Assembly (NCBI GenBank): GCA_003612625.1
Contig: RAZJ01000012.1
Coordinates: 1 to 64,000, forward strand
DNA from: a bacterium 1XD42-1
GTDB taxonomy: Bacteria > Bacillota > Clostridia > Oscillospirales > Ruminococcaceae
Length of the DNA: 64,000 nt
Direction: 5' to 3'
The notes under the pieces are model-generated. The model saw nothing but the letters and a program-made list of their open reading frames with translations. It was not told the DNA's origin and ran no database searches. Shown here piece after piece: positions 17,398-26,269 of the stretch (position 1 is the stretch's first letter; every line of letters begins with the position of its first letter). The translations under genes and the position numbers were made by a program.

Positions 17398-18449
17398 AAA
17401 CAATCCTTACGAAAACACAAAATCCTTACCCCATTTATATTGAAAATGGCTTATTGGCCCAACTGCCGGAATTGACTGCCCAGATAAATCCTTCTTGCAA
17501 GCTGGCTGTTATTACAGATGATACTGTTGCTTCTTTATATGCGCAGAGCCTTTGCGACAGCTTGAAAGCTGCCGGACGGGATGTCTGCTTATACGCTTTT
17601 CCGCACGGGGAAGCCTCTAAAAATTTAGGAACTGTACAAAAAGTTTACTCTTTTTTATCTGAAAATGAAATAACCCGTTCTGATATGGTGATTGCCGTAG
17701 GCGGCGGCGTTGCTGGGGATTTGGCAGGTTTCGCAGCAGCTACCTGGCTGCGGGGCATCCCGTTTATCCAGGTGCCTACCACATTTCTGGCTATGGTGGA
17801 CAGCTCTGTCGGCGGCAAAACCGGTGTGGATCTTCCCGAGGGCAAAAATTTAGTAGGCGCTTTCTGGCAGCCCCGCATGGTCGTTTGTGATCCGTCTACT
17901 TTAAATACCCTGCCGGCAGAAACCCTTTCTGACGGTGTAGCCGAAGCCGTTAAAACAGGGGCTATTTTAGATTTGGAACTGTTTGAAATTTTAGAACAGG
18001 GCCAGCTAAAACAACATTTAACCCATGTAATTGCCCGCTGTGTGGAATTGAAACGGGATGTTGTGGAGCAGGATGAACGGGATAAAGGCATTCGGCAATG
18101 GCTGAATTTTGGCCATACTTTAGGCCATGCCATTGAAAAAGCCAGCGGCTATACCTTGGCCCATGGAAAAGCAGTTGCAATCGGAATGGTTATGATGGCA
18201 AAAGCCTGCGAACAAAAAGGTCTGACGCCGGAAGGAACTGCCAAACGGATTGCCGGCTGTTGCGCCCAGTACCATCTTCCAACCCAGACCAGCTATGATC
18301 CCCAGACCCTTTGTCAATATTGTTTGGGAGATAAAAAACGTGCCGGCAGTACCATTTCTTTGGTTATATTAGAAAAATTAGGAAAAGCTGCTTTATATCC
18401 AGTCCAGGCTGAAAACCTTTTGGCTTTCTTGAAGGGAGAGAATCAATGA
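17394..18449 (+). CDS. aroB: 3-dehydroquinate synthase
   Basis: Converts DAHP to 3-dehydroquinate, the second shikimate step, using NAD and a divalent metal. The 351-residue protein has the NAD-binding GGGVAGDLAGFAAATW segment, VDSSVGGKTGVDLPEGKN and the metal-binding His pair in LNFGHTLGHAIEKASGY. The GTG start overlaps the tyrA stop, indicating translational coupling. Its stop overlaps the aroA start in ATGA. Confidence 0.95.
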   Translation: MKTILTKTQNPYPIYIENGLLAQLPELTAQINPSCKLAVITDDTVASLYAQSLCDSLKAAGRDVCLYAFPHGEASKNLGTVQKVYSFLSENEITRSDMVIAVGGGVAGDLAGFAAATWLRGIPFIQVPTTFLAMVDSSVGGKTGVDLPEGKNLVGAFWQPRMVVCDPSTLNTLPAETLSDGVAEAVKTGAILDLELFEILEQGQLKQHLTHVIARCVELKRDVVEQDERDKGIRQWLNFGHTLGHAIEKASGYTLAHGKAVAIGMVMMAKACEQKGLTPEGTAKRIAGCCAQYHLPTQTSYDPQTLCQYCLGDKKRAGSTISLVILEKLGKAALYPVQAENLLAFLKGENQ

Positions 18450-19693
18450 CTGCTGTAATCCGTCCATCCACTTTAAAAGGAACTATTCCTGCACCGCCTT
18501 CTAAATCTGCCGCCCACCGGGCTTTAATCTGCGCCGCTCTCTCAAAAGGCCCTGCCGGAGCTGCCCCTATTTCAGAATCTAATGATATGCTGGCAACCTG
18601 TGCTGTCTTGGAAGCTTTCGGGTTTCCGTCTTCCCGCAAGGGGCAGTCCATTGCGTTTGGCCCCAACCGTCCCACACAGCCTGTTTTCCCTTGCAGGGAA
18701 AGCGGTTCTACTTTACGTTTTCTTTTGCCGGTTGCCGCTGCTTTGGGAATTGAGGGGGAGTTTACCGGGGAAGGCCGCTTGCCGGATCGGCCTTTGGAGC
18801 CTTTATTGTCCCTGATGAAATCCCACGGCAGCTCTTTTTCTGCTGACAGGCTTCCTTTTCATCTTTCCGGTAAGCTGACCTCTGGATTGTTTGAACTGCC
18901 GGGAAATATCAGTTCCCAGTTTATTTCCGGTTTGCTGTTTGCACTGCCGCTGTTAGAGGGCACCAGTGAAATTCATATTACTTCCCCTTTACAGTCGGCT
19001 GGTTATGTGGAGCTGACAACACAGGCTTTGACACAGGCTGGTATCAAAATAGAAAAAATTCCGGAAGGCTTCCGTATTCCAGGCAGCCAGCAATATCAGC
19101 CTATTCTGCTTTCTGTGGAGGGGGACTGGTCAGGCGGAGCTTTTTGGATTTGTGCCGGGGCCTTATCCGGAAAAATTGCAGTTATTGGATTAAACCTGGC
19201 ATCTGCCCAAGGGGATAAAGCAATTATTTCCATTTTGCAAGAAATGGGTGCTTCGGTTTCTATTAAAAAAGATACTGTCATTGTCACTCCTTCTCCTTTG
19301 CATGGGTGCCGCATTGACGCGGGCCCAATCCCTGATTTAATCCCGATTCTGGCAGTTACTGCCGCTTATGCCCAGGGAGATACGGAATTTTATAATGCCG
19401 CCCGTCTGCGCTTAAAAGAAAGTGACCGGCTTTCTGTTACAGCGGAAATGCTGCGGGCCTTGGGCGGCAATGTGGAGGAATTTGAAGATAAACTGATTGT
19501 CCATGGCGGTTCCCCCCTCCATGGCGGGACGGTAAATGGCGCCAATGACCATCGTATTGTAATGAGTGCCGCAGTCGCTGCCTGCTGCTGCAAGGAGCCT
19601 GTAACCATTTCCGACGCGCAGTCTGTTTCAAAATCTTATCCGGACTTTTTTGAAGCCTTAAAAAAATTAGGAGGCGATTGTGATGTCTTCTGA
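18446..19693 (+). CDS. aroA: 5-enolpyruvylshikimate-3-phosphate synthase
   Basis: Joins shikimate 3-phosphate and phosphoenolpyruvate. The 415-residue protein has PPSKSAAHRALICAALS at the N-terminus (substrate-binding Lys in PSKS), ESGSTLRFLLPVAA and the C-terminal KESDRLSVTAEMLRALG and NDHRIVMSAAVAA. It overlaps aroB by 4 bp and aroC by 11 bp. No shikimate kinase, aroD or aroE gene is in this window, so the pathway must be completed elsewhere. Confidence 0.95.
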   Translation: MTAVIRPSTLKGTIPAPPSKSAAHRALICAALSKGPAGAAPISESNDMLATCAVLEAFGFPSSRKGQSIAFGPNRPTQPVFPCRESGSTLRFLLPVAAALGIEGEFTGEGRLPDRPLEPLLSLMKSHGSSFSADRLPFHLSGKLTSGLFELPGNISSQFISGLLFALPLLEGTSEIHITSPLQSAGYVELTTQALTQAGIKIEKIPEGFRIPGSQQYQPILLSVEGDWSGGAFWICAGALSGKIAVIGLNLASAQGDKAIISILQEMGASVSIKKDTVIVTPSPLHGCRIDAGPIPDLIPILAVTAAYAQGDTEFYNAARLRLKESDRLSVTAEMLRALGGNVEEFEDKLIVHGGSPLHGGTVNGANDHRIVMSAAVAACCCKEPVTISDAQSVSKSYPDFFEALKKLGGDCDVF

Positions 19694-20780
19694 ATGGGGC
19701 CGCTTTTTTAAAATCTCTATTTTTGGGGAAAGCCATGGGGCTGGTATCGGTGTTACCATCCAGGGCGCACCAGCAGGGATTCCCATTGATCAGGAAGCTT
19801 TGTTTCAGTTTATGTCCCGCCGGGCGCCTGGCAAAGATAAAACCAGTACCCCCCGGAAAGAATCGGATTTGCCCGAAACACTCAGCGGGATTTTCCAAGG
19901 CCATACCACAGGTACACCAATTTCTGCCCTGATCCGCAATCAGGATACCCGTTCCAAAGATTATGGGGAGCTGGCCCACACTGCCCGGCCCGGCCACGCC
20001 GATTATACCGGGTTTCTGCGATACGGCGGGTTTCAGGATTTCCGGGGCGGAGGCCATTTTTCCGGACGTTTAACGGCTCCCCTCTGTTATGCCGGAGGCA
20101 TTGCAAAACAAATCCTTGCCTCCCGTAATATCTGGGTCGGCGCTCATGTCGCCCAGATTGCCGGCATTCCCGATCTTCCTTTTGATCCCGTTGGACTGGA
20201 TCAGGAAACCCTTTTAAAACCAGGAAAAAGCGGCTTCCCTGTTTTAGCTCCTGCGGCAGAAGATAAAATGCGTGAAGCCATTGAAAATGCCCGCATTTCC
20301 CAGGATTCCGTAGGCGGTATCGTAGAATGTGCCGCTTTAGGCTTCCCCGGCGGTGTTGGTTCCCCTATGTTTGACGGGATCGAAAACCGGGCTGCTTCCA
20401 TTTTATTTGGAATTCCTGCTGTAAAAGGGGTGGAATTTGGTGCAGGCTTTCAGGCGGCGTATTTAAAAGGAAGCCAAAATAACGATCCTTTTACAGTCGT
20501 CAATGATAAAATTCTATCTAAAACGAATCATGCCGGCGGCATTTTAGGCGGGATTTCCACAGGGATGCCTGTTTTAGCCCGTGTTGCTTTTAAACCTACC
20601 CCGTCTATTTCCCAGCCCCAGGAAACCGTAGACTTTATGGAAAAAAAGGAAAAAGAACTCATCATCAAAGGGCGTCATGATCCTTGTGTTGTCGTAAGGG
20701 CTGTCCCTGTGGTCGAAGGCGCTTTTGCTGTCGCTTTGCTGGACTGCCTGCTGGAAGCAGAAGGTTATAACCACTTTTAA
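19683..20780 (+). CDS. aroC: Chorismate synthase
   Basis: FMN-dependent elimination of phosphate from EPSP to form chorismate, the substrate from which prephenate for TyrA is made. Family signatures are GESHGAGIGVTIQGAPAG, RPGHADYTGFLRYG and GGILGGISTGMPV. ATG at 19683 lies eight bases after AGGAGG; GTG at 19680 is possible but closer. It is 365 residues and ends the operon before the terminator at 20787. Confidence 0.95.
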   Translation: MSSEWGRFFKISIFGESHGAGIGVTIQGAPAGIPIDQEALFQFMSRRAPGKDKTSTPRKESDLPETLSGIFQGHTTGTPISALIRNQDTRSKDYGELAHTARPGHADYTGFLRYGGFQDFRGGGHFSGRLTAPLCYAGGIAKQILASRNIWVGAHVAQIAGIPDLPFDPVGLDQETLLKPGKSGFPVLAPAAEDKMREAIENARISQDSVGGIVECAALGFPGGVGSPMFDGIENRAASILFGIPAVKGVEFGAGFQAAYLKGSQNNDPFTVVNDKILSKTNHAGGILGGISTGMPVLARVAFKPTPSISQPQETVDFMEKKEKELIIKGRHDPCVVVRAVPVVEGAFAVALLDCLLEAEGYNHF

Positions 20781-20786
20781 ATAGCA

Positions 20787-20823
20787 TAAAAAACCTGTCT
20801 TTTCAACAGAGGCAGGTTTTTGT
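20787..20823 (+). terminator. Terminator of the tyrA-aroBAC operon
   Basis: AAAAACCTG and CAGGTTTTT pair around a 15-nt loop, and the second arm is itself T-rich (TTTTTG). It lies 7 bp after the aroC stop. Confidence 0.75.
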
Positions 20824-20887
20824 TATTCTGTCTGAAAAATGATAAAAACAATCAAATTATTTTTATAAGATGCCAGCCCTTCATCCC

Positions 20888-20916
20888 TTGCCTTAAAAAA
20901 GATTTTATGTTATGAT
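20888..20916 (+). promoter_or_regulatory. Sigma-A promoter of the HAD phosphatase gene
   Basis: TTGCCT (20888-20893), 17 bp, TATGAT (20911-20916). The palindromic operator at 20922 lies directly downstream, over the expected transcription start. Confidence 0.7.
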
Positions 20917-20921
20917 CCCAA

Positions 20922-20937
20922 GTGAAATTGATTTCAT
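20922..20937 (+). promoter_or_regulatory. Palindromic operator, copy 1
   Basis: GTGAAATTGATTTCAT; core TGAAAT-N2-ATTTCA is a perfect dyad (20923-20936). The same 16 bases occur in reverse complement at 21821-21836 before the GH13 gene. Placement over +1 suggests a repressor site. The TGAAA/TTTCA arms recall LacI-family operators, but the centre is TG instead of CG. Confidence 0.65.
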
Positions 20938-20960
20938 CTTATTTTGTTTAGGAGGCCGCT

Positions 20961-21791
20961 ATGGATCAAAAGCTTATTTTTTTAGATATTGACGGGACTT
21001 TGACAGAACCTGGAACAAATATACCGCCTGCTTCTGCACTGGAAGCCATCCGCAAAGCCCAGGCAAATGGTCACAAGGTATTATTATCTTCCGGGCGCAA
21101 TTACGGAATGCTTTCGCCTCTGCTTCAGTACCAGTTTGACGGGCTGATTGCCAGTGCAGGCGGTTATATCGAATGGAATAATAAACCACTTTATGACTGT
21201 CCCATGACACCAGAGGAACAAAATAAAGCTTTATCTGTATTGAAAAAAAGCGGCGTTTACTGCACCATAGAAAGTAAACACAGCACCTATACAGAGGAAG
21301 GTTTTAAAGATTTTTTACAAGAACATGCTAAAAATTCCGGCAATAGTGAATTGTTACGCTGGCGGGAACAGTTAGAAAGTAATTTGGGAATCCAGCCTAT
21401 GGCAAATTACCAAGGGGAGCCCATTTATAAAATCATATTTATGACAGACAACAAGGAAAAACTTCAAAAGCCTATGGAAGCTTTACAGGATTCGTTTGAT
21501 TTTTGTGTTCAGGATGTTGATCCATATGGCTTTATCAATGGGGAACTGATCAATAAAAAATTTAATAAAGGACTCGCTGTCAAACGCTTATGTACTTATC
21601 TAAATATCCCGTTGGAAAATACCATCGCCTTTGGGGACAGCATGAATGATCTGGAAATGATCCAAACGGCTGGCCTTGGAATTTGTATGGGGAACGGAAG
21701 CGAAACATTAAAAAAATTTGCTGATGAAATATGCCCTTCTGTCACAGAAAACGGTTTATATCAGGCTTTCCAAAAACATGGTTTATTATAA
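20961..21791 (+). CDS. HAD-superfamily Cof-type phosphatase
   Basis: A 276-residue cytosolic hydrolase of the Cof/YidA group (HAD IIB). Catalytic motif I is DIDGTLT with Asp9 and Asp11; the C2-type cap follows, then a Lys in the KFNKGLAVKRL region and motif IV GDSMNDLEMI. Such enzymes dephosphorylate sugar phosphates, nucleotides or FMN; substrate cannot be read from sequence. ATG at 20961 follows AGGAGG. Its operator is shared with the amylosucrase-like gene downstream, which makes a sugar-phosphate substrate plausible. Confidence 0.88.
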   Translation: MDQKLIFLDIDGTLTEPGTNIPPASALEAIRKAQANGHKVLLSSGRNYGMLSPLLQYQFDGLIASAGGYIEWNNKPLYDCPMTPEEQNKALSVLKKSGVYCTIESKHSTYTEEGFKDFLQEHAKNSGNSELLRWREQLESNLGIQPMANYQGEPIYKIIFMTDNKEKLQKPMEALQDSFDFCVQDVDPYGFINGELINKKFNKGLAVKRLCTYLNIPLENTIAFGDSMNDLEMIQTAGLGICMGNGSETLKKFADEICPSVTENGLYQAFQKHGLL

Positions 21792-21813
21792 AAACGGTAT
21801 CCCCGTTTTTTTA
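21789..21813 (+). terminator. Terminator after the HAD gene
   Basis: AAAAACGG-TATC-CCGTTTTTTT begins at the stop codon: a short hairpin with a strong T tract. It isolates the following operator and GH13 gene as a separate unit. Confidence 0.65.
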
Positions 21814-21820
21814 GGCAAAA

Positions 21821-21836
21821 ATGAAATCAATTTCAC
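21821..21836 (+). promoter_or_regulatory. Palindromic operator, copy 2
   Basis: ATGAAATCAATTTCAC, the exact reverse complement of 20922-20937. It lies 39 bp before the GH13 start. The -35/-10 elements here are not clear; TAATAT near 21852 could be the -10. Confidence 0.65.
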
Positions 21837-21874
21837 ACATCCTATCCGGAATAATATTTATGAGGTGAGATGCA

Positions 21875-23728
21875 ATGACTAAAAAAGAAGAAGCTCAATT
21901 TCAAATGCGCCTGGCCCACCATATAGATGAATTACGCTGGCTCTATATGGAGCTGTATGATAACAGCTCTATGTTTGCAGAATTGTGTGATAACTTATAC
22001 CATTTTGCCCAGGAGCGTACAAAAGCATTAAAACAACGGGATTTACAGCGGGAAGCCGATCCGGAATGGTATAAATCAAATGATTTAGCTGGCATGATGA
22101 TGTATGTGGACAATTTCGCCGGCAATTTAAAAGGCGTTCAGGATAAGCTTTTATATATCCAACAGACCGGCGTTAATTTCCTCCATTTAATGCCATTTTT
22201 AGATACGGTGCCTGGCCGCAGTGATGGCGGCTATGCTGTAAAAGATTTCCGTGCTGTCCGTCCGGATTTAGGCACAATGGAGGATTTAAGCAATCTCACT
22301 GCCGCCTGCCATGAAAAAGGTATCAATGTCTGTATGGATTTCGTTATGAACCACACCAGCGAAGATCATGAATGGGCTAAAAAAGCCCGTGCCGGTGACG
22401 GGGAATATATGAGCCGTTATTTCTTTTTTGCAGATCCTTCCATCCCTGCCGAATATGAAAAAACAGTTCCCCAGGTTTTTCCGACCAGTGCCCCCGGTAA
22501 TTTTACTTTCCTGCCGGAATGCGGCCATCATGTTATGACAACTTTCTATCCCTATCAATGGGATTTAAACTACCGGAATCCCCGCGTATTCAATGAAATG
22601 ATGTATAATTTCCTTTTCTTAGCCAATCAGGGCTTGGATGTTATCCGGATTGATGCTGTCCCTTATATCTGGAAGGAACTGGGCACCAACTGCCGGAACC
22701 TGCCAAAAGTCCATACCATTGTACGTATGATGCGTATGATTGGTGAAATTGTATGTCCCTCCGTTATCCTGTTAGGGGAAGTTGTTATGGAACCCGTTAA
22801 AGTTGTGCCCTACTTTGGTACTGTGGAAAAACCGGAATGCCATTTATTATATAATGTAACAACAATGTGTACCACCTGGCACACCGTAGCAACCCATGAC
22901 ACCCGTTTATTGCGGAAGCAATTAGACAGTGTTAACAGCCTGCCGAAGCAGTATGTATTTTTAAATTATTTGCGCTGTCATGATGATATTGGGTGGGGAT
23001 TGGATTATGATACCCTCCAGGGATGGGGTATGGCGGAAATCCCTCATAAAAAGTTTTTAAACGATTATTTCCGGGGCTTAACAGAAAATAGCAACAGCCG
23101 TGGGGAATTATATAATGATGATCCTGCTTCCGGGGACGCCCGTTTTTGCGCGACTACTGCCAGCTTGTGCGGAATCGAAAAAGCTGGTTTTGAAAATGAT
23201 GCTGATGCTATGGATCTGGCAATCCAATTCGATTTGACTTTACACGCTATGATGTTTATGCAAAGCGGTATCCCTATGTTGTACAGCGGTGATGAAATTG
23301 CTCAAACCAATGATTACAGCTATAAAGAGGACCCCAATAAAGCCCAGGACAGCCGCTATTTACACCGTGGAAAAATGCGCTGGGATTTGGCTGAACATAT
23401 CCACGATCTATCCACTCCCGAAGGCCATGTTTTCTGCGGCTTAAACAGTCTGGGCGCTTTGCGGAAAACAAACCCTGCTTTTTCAGCTTCTGCTGATGCC
23501 TGGACATTAGATACAGGGGATGATGGCATACTGGCTATGGGCCGCTATGCAGACGGGCAAAAAATAATCGGTATTTTTAATTTCACCGGGTCGGAAAAAA
23601 CAATTACCCTGCCCCATGACTGCGGAGAATTTTCCGATATGCTGACAGGGGAAAAATATTCCCTGCAAAATCTGGCGGTTCCTGCTTACGGATTCTATTA
23701 TATGGAACAATCTGTATCAATCATTTGA
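21875..23728 (+). CDS. GH13 glucosyltransferase/hydrolase, amylosucrase-like (GH13_4)
   Basis: A 617-residue cytosolic enzyme with no signal peptide. The (beta/alpha)8 barrel motifs are VCMDFVMNHTSEDHEW, the nucleophile Asp260 in GLDVIRIDAVPYIW, the acid/base Glu302 in LLGEVV and Asp370 in CHDDIGWG. The segments TTFYPYQWDLNYRNPRVFNE and KELGTNCRNLPKVH, and the helical N-terminus, match the amylosucrase/sucrose hydrolase subfamily. It may split sucrose or transfer its glucose to glucan; hydrolysis and transfer cannot be told apart here. ATG follows GAGGTGAG. It is controlled with the HAD gene by the shared operator. Confidence 0.85.
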   Translation: MTKKEEAQFQMRLAHHIDELRWLYMELYDNSSMFAELCDNLYHFAQERTKALKQRDLQREADPEWYKSNDLAGMMMYVDNFAGNLKGVQDKLLYIQQTGVNFLHLMPFLDTVPGRSDGGYAVKDFRAVRPDLGTMEDLSNLTAACHEKGINVCMDFVMNHTSEDHEWAKKARAGDGEYMSRYFFFADPSIPAEYEKTVPQVFPTSAPGNFTFLPECGHHVMTTFYPYQWDLNYRNPRVFNEMMYNFLFLANQGLDVIRIDAVPYIWKELGTNCRNLPKVHTIVRMMRMIGEIVCPSVILLGEVVMEPVKVVPYFGTVEKPECHLLYNVTTMCTTWHTVATHDTRLLRKQLDSVNSLPKQYVFLNYLRCHDDIGWGLDYDTLQGWGMAEIPHKKFLNDYFRGLTENSNSRGELYNDDPASGDARFCATTASLCGIEKAGFENDADAMDLAIQFDLTLHAMMFMQSGIPMLYSGDEIAQTNDYSYKEDPNKAQDSRYLHRGKMRWDLAEHIHDLSTPEGHVFCGLNSLGALRKTNPAFSASADAWTLDTGDDGILAMGRYADGQKIIGIFNFTGSEKTITLPHDCGEFSDMLTGEKYSLQNLAVPAYGFYYMEQSVSII

Positions 23729-23817
23729 CCCGTCTATATACAGATTCCAGCTTTTCTCTCAAACCCTGTTACATAATTTTTCATCCAGTGCACATGCTAA
23801 TGACTGGGTGAAAAAAT

Positions 23818-24237
23818 TTGAAACTAAAAGAATATTTTTTGGTGCCCCTGTTTGGCGGCATCGGTTACAGCACCTTGGAAATCCTTTGGCGTGGTTATAC
23901 CCATTGGACAATGGCATTAACTGGCGGTATCGGACTGCTGGTCCTTTATATTGTAGCAGGACTGACCCAATGGGGATTTTGGAAAAAATGTTTCAATAGC
24001 TGCTTATGTTTAACTTGTTTAGAGCTTATGGTGGGTACAGTCGTTAATTTATATATGAACTGGCATGTCTGGGATTACTCCGATCAGCCCGGAAATTTAT
24101 TCGGGCAAATCTGCCCTTTATATACGGTTTTCTGGTTTTTTCTATGCCTGCTTCTTGTTCCTGTATGCAGTTGGATTCGTCTGTTCTTGTATCCCCCTCG
24201 GAAACCCCTTCCGGCCTGCCCGGATAAAATAACATAA
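23818..24237 (+). CDS. Small polytopic membrane protein (putative ABC-transporter type IV, CmpB-like)
   Basis: A 139-residue protein with about four transmembrane helices. The start GYSTLEILWRGYTHWTM and the middle segment MNWHVWDYSDQPGNLFGQIC match the widespread clostridial family annotated as putative ABC-transporter type IV. Its role is not established. The start is TTG at 23818 with GGGTGA upstream; the frame is otherwise well supported by the membrane pattern. It lies before a terminator and converges with the radical SAM genes. Confidence 0.65.
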   Translation: MKLKEYFLVPLFGGIGYSTLEILWRGYTHWTMALTGGIGLLVLYIVAGLTQWGFWKKCFNSCLCLTCLELMVGTVVNLYMNWHVWDYSDQPGNLFGQICPLYTVFWFFLCLLLVPVCSWIRLFLYPPRKPLPACPDKIT

Positions 24238-24242
24238 GCATC

Positions 24243-24277
24243 AAAAACCGCTTCCCTTTTCAAGAAGCGGTTTTCTT
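24243..24277. terminator. Bidirectional terminator
   Basis: AAAACCGCTTC and AGAAGCGGTTTT form a strong stem flanked by A and T runs. It lies between the convergent membrane-protein gene and the radical SAM pair. Confidence 0.8.
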
Positions 24278-24278
24278 T

Positions 24279-25160
24279 TTACCCTAAAGATTTCAAATTG
24301 TTCCGGTATTGTGCCATTGTTTCCTCTTGTTCCGTATCTATCACATATTGTATCTCTTGAACTGCGGAATCTCTTTCTTTCGGCAGATATGCTTCCAGCG
24401 GATGAAAATTAGAACTGGAATTCGCAAACAGATGGGTTCTGATTTGCAGGTTCTCCATCAGTATTTGCAGTTCCTTCAAACGTTCTTTTTCTCCTGCCGG
24501 AATAAATCTGCCCTCCTGCTTCATGCGGTACAGCTCTGTATCTGGAAATAATGTCAGGGAATCAATTGAAATAAAATAAGGATTTAACCGGCTGAATAAT
24601 TTTGCACTGTTTACCGCGTTGCGCGGGCCATTTCCTCGGCCTGCCAGCCCGGTCATATACACAAAATAATATTCAATCCCCGCAGCATCCAGCTTCTGGC
24701 ACTGTTCCACAATGTCTGAAGCAGTATATCCTTTCCCTGCCAGTTCCAGCGTATCATTATCCCCGCTTTCTGTGCCAATGGTTAATCCATTTATCCCCAT
24801 GGCCCGGAGTTTTTGAAGCTGCCATACTTCTTTATCCTGAATGTCCCTGATACTTGCAAACATTGCTATCGTCTGGCACTTAATCAGGTAATCCCGAACC
24901 ATCAGCGCACGAAGCTTTAAATTTTCATAGCTCATGGCAAAAGGATTCGCCCCTGTCCAAAAAATCCGTCTGGTATAAGGCTGGAACTGTTTGATCTCAG
25001 CTAAGTCTTTTTCAAATACAGAAAGCGGGGACATGTGAAAATCTTCATCCTCATAAAGATTGCAAAACCGGCACTTTTTATAAGTACAGCCGGAGGTTGC
25101 CTGGATAATAACCGAATGTGCTTCATAAGGCGGGCGCCATGTCCTTCCTGTAAAATGCAA
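24279..25160 (-). CDS. Radical SAM protein, copy B of a tandem pair
   Basis: A 293-residue protein with the cluster motif CTYKKCRFC (residues 25-33), a CX4CX2C form, then the SAM barrel signatures (GLTIGTESGDNDTLELAGKG). N-terminal MHFTGRTWRPPYEA and the C-terminal half closely follow its neighbour at 25179, so the two are paralogues from a tandem duplication. The reaction is unknown; similar proteins are annotated as Elp3/HemN-like radical SAM. The start is TTG at 25160 with GGGGAAA upstream, 18 bp after the first copy. Confidence 0.8.
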   Translation of the reverse strand: MHFTGRTWRPPYEAHSVIIQATSGCTYKKCRFCNLYEDEDFHMSPLSVFEKDLAEIKQFQPYTRRIFWTGANPFAMSYENLKLRALMVRDYLIKCQTIAMFASIRDIQDKEVWQLQKLRAMGINGLTIGTESGDNDTLELAGKGYTASDIVEQCQKLDAAGIEYYFVYMTGLAGRGNGPRNAVNSAKLFSRLNPYFISIDSLTLFPDTELYRMKQEGRFIPAGEKERLKELQILMENLQIRTHLFANSSSNFHPLEAYLPKERDSAVQEIQYVIDTEQEETMAQYRNNLKSLG

Positions 25161-25178
25161 CTGTAAATTTCCCCTTTA

Positions 25179-26081
25179 TTACAAATGATAAACACTCTTG
25201 CGGTAACGCCGCAGTTCCTCCTCCCCAATGTTGGTTATAACATGTTTTAGAAAAGTGAGCAGTTTTTCTCTGTCCTTTGGCAATTTGCCCTGGATCTGGA
25301 AGGCGTTGGAAGCTCCCATTGCCGCAAAAGTTGTAGGAATTTCCAAATTTTTGATCAAAGCAGCTACTTCCTGGTATTTTTCTGTTTCACTTTCTTCTTT
25401 CCAGTTCCCCTGTAAAATTTCCTGATATAAACCAGAGTTTTCGTAAATGGTCAGCATGTTGGCTCCTATAATGACGGGATGAAGCTGGTTGCACAGGGCT
25501 GCGGTAGCTTTTGCACCGGCTTCCCCCCGTCCAGCCCCGGAAATCCCTGCCAGATAAAAAAAGCTGTACTGGATGCCTGCCTGATCCAGCCTTTTGCATT
25601 GCTTTAATATGTCATCTGCCTGATAGCCTTTATTCATAAACTGCAATGCCTCGTTATCTGCTGTTTCAATCCCTATGGTCAGCCCGTCATATCCTGCCCG
25701 GTGCAGCTCCTTTAGTTCATGGTCTGACTTCAATGTAATATCGGTTATCCTTGCAAAACTGCCGATTGTTTTTATAGATGGAAAATATTGATGTATCAGG
25801 CCCGCTATTTTCATAAGCCTGTCAAACTTTAATACAAAAGGATTTGCCCCTGTTAAAAAAGCCCGGGAAATTTTACGGCTGTCTGGATAACGGCTCATGA
25901 TCTTTTGTACTTCCTTCAGATCCGCTTCTATATGTTCCATGGGGGACATTTTAAAGGGAAATGGCAGGTCTGCATAAAGGGTACAAAATTTGCATTTATG
26001 ATGGGTACAGCCTGCGGTCACTTCTAAAAGCAGGGAGGATGCCTCATAAGGCGGCCTCCATATGGTTCCTGTATAATGCAT
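25179..26081 (-). CDS. Radical SAM protein, copy A of a tandem pair
   Basis: A 300-residue protein with CTHHKCKFC (CX4CX2C) at 25-33, GANPFVLKFDRL and GLTIGIETADNEALQFMNKG. It shares the opening MHYTGTIWRPPYEA and the order of all motifs with the downstream copy. ATG at 26081 follows AAGGAG. The pair is divergent from an HxlR-type regulator, with a dyad between them, so the genes may respond to an electrophile or redox signal; the substrate is unknown. Confidence 0.8.
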   Translation of the reverse strand: MHYTGTIWRPPYEASSLLLEVTAGCTHHKCKFCTLYADLPFPFKMSPMEHIEADLKEVQKIMSRYPDSRKISRAFLTGANPFVLKFDRLMKIAGLIHQYFPSIKTIGSFARITDITLKSDHELKELHRAGYDGLTIGIETADNEALQFMNKGYQADDILKQCKRLDQAGIQYSFFYLAGISGAGRGEAGAKATAALCNQLHPVIIGANMLTIYENSGLYQEILQGNWKEESETEKYQEVAALIKNLEIPTTFAAMGASNAFQIQGKLPKDREKLLTFLKHVITNIGEEELRRYRKSVYHL

Positions 26082-26178
26082 CTTTCATTTCTCCTTGTTT
26101 TTTATTGACTGGATATCCATTTCTGAAAACAGAATACCCCTATATCTTTTCAAAATCAAGTACGGTTTTTTTATAGAT

Positions 26179-26200
26179 ATAGTATGATTTTATATACTAT
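26179..26200. promoter_or_regulatory. Dyad in the divergent radical SAM / hxlR promoter region
   Basis: ATAGTAT (26179-26185) and ATACTAT (26194-26200) are exact inverted repeats separated by 8 bp, about midway between the divergent starts. This is a good candidate for the site of the HxlR protein encoded next to it. Confidence 0.5.
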
Positions 26201-26269
26201 GTTTTTTATAAAACCCTGGCTTGATTTTTTTCTGCTGGTGAAATATACTGGTAAAAAAGGAGTCGGAAT

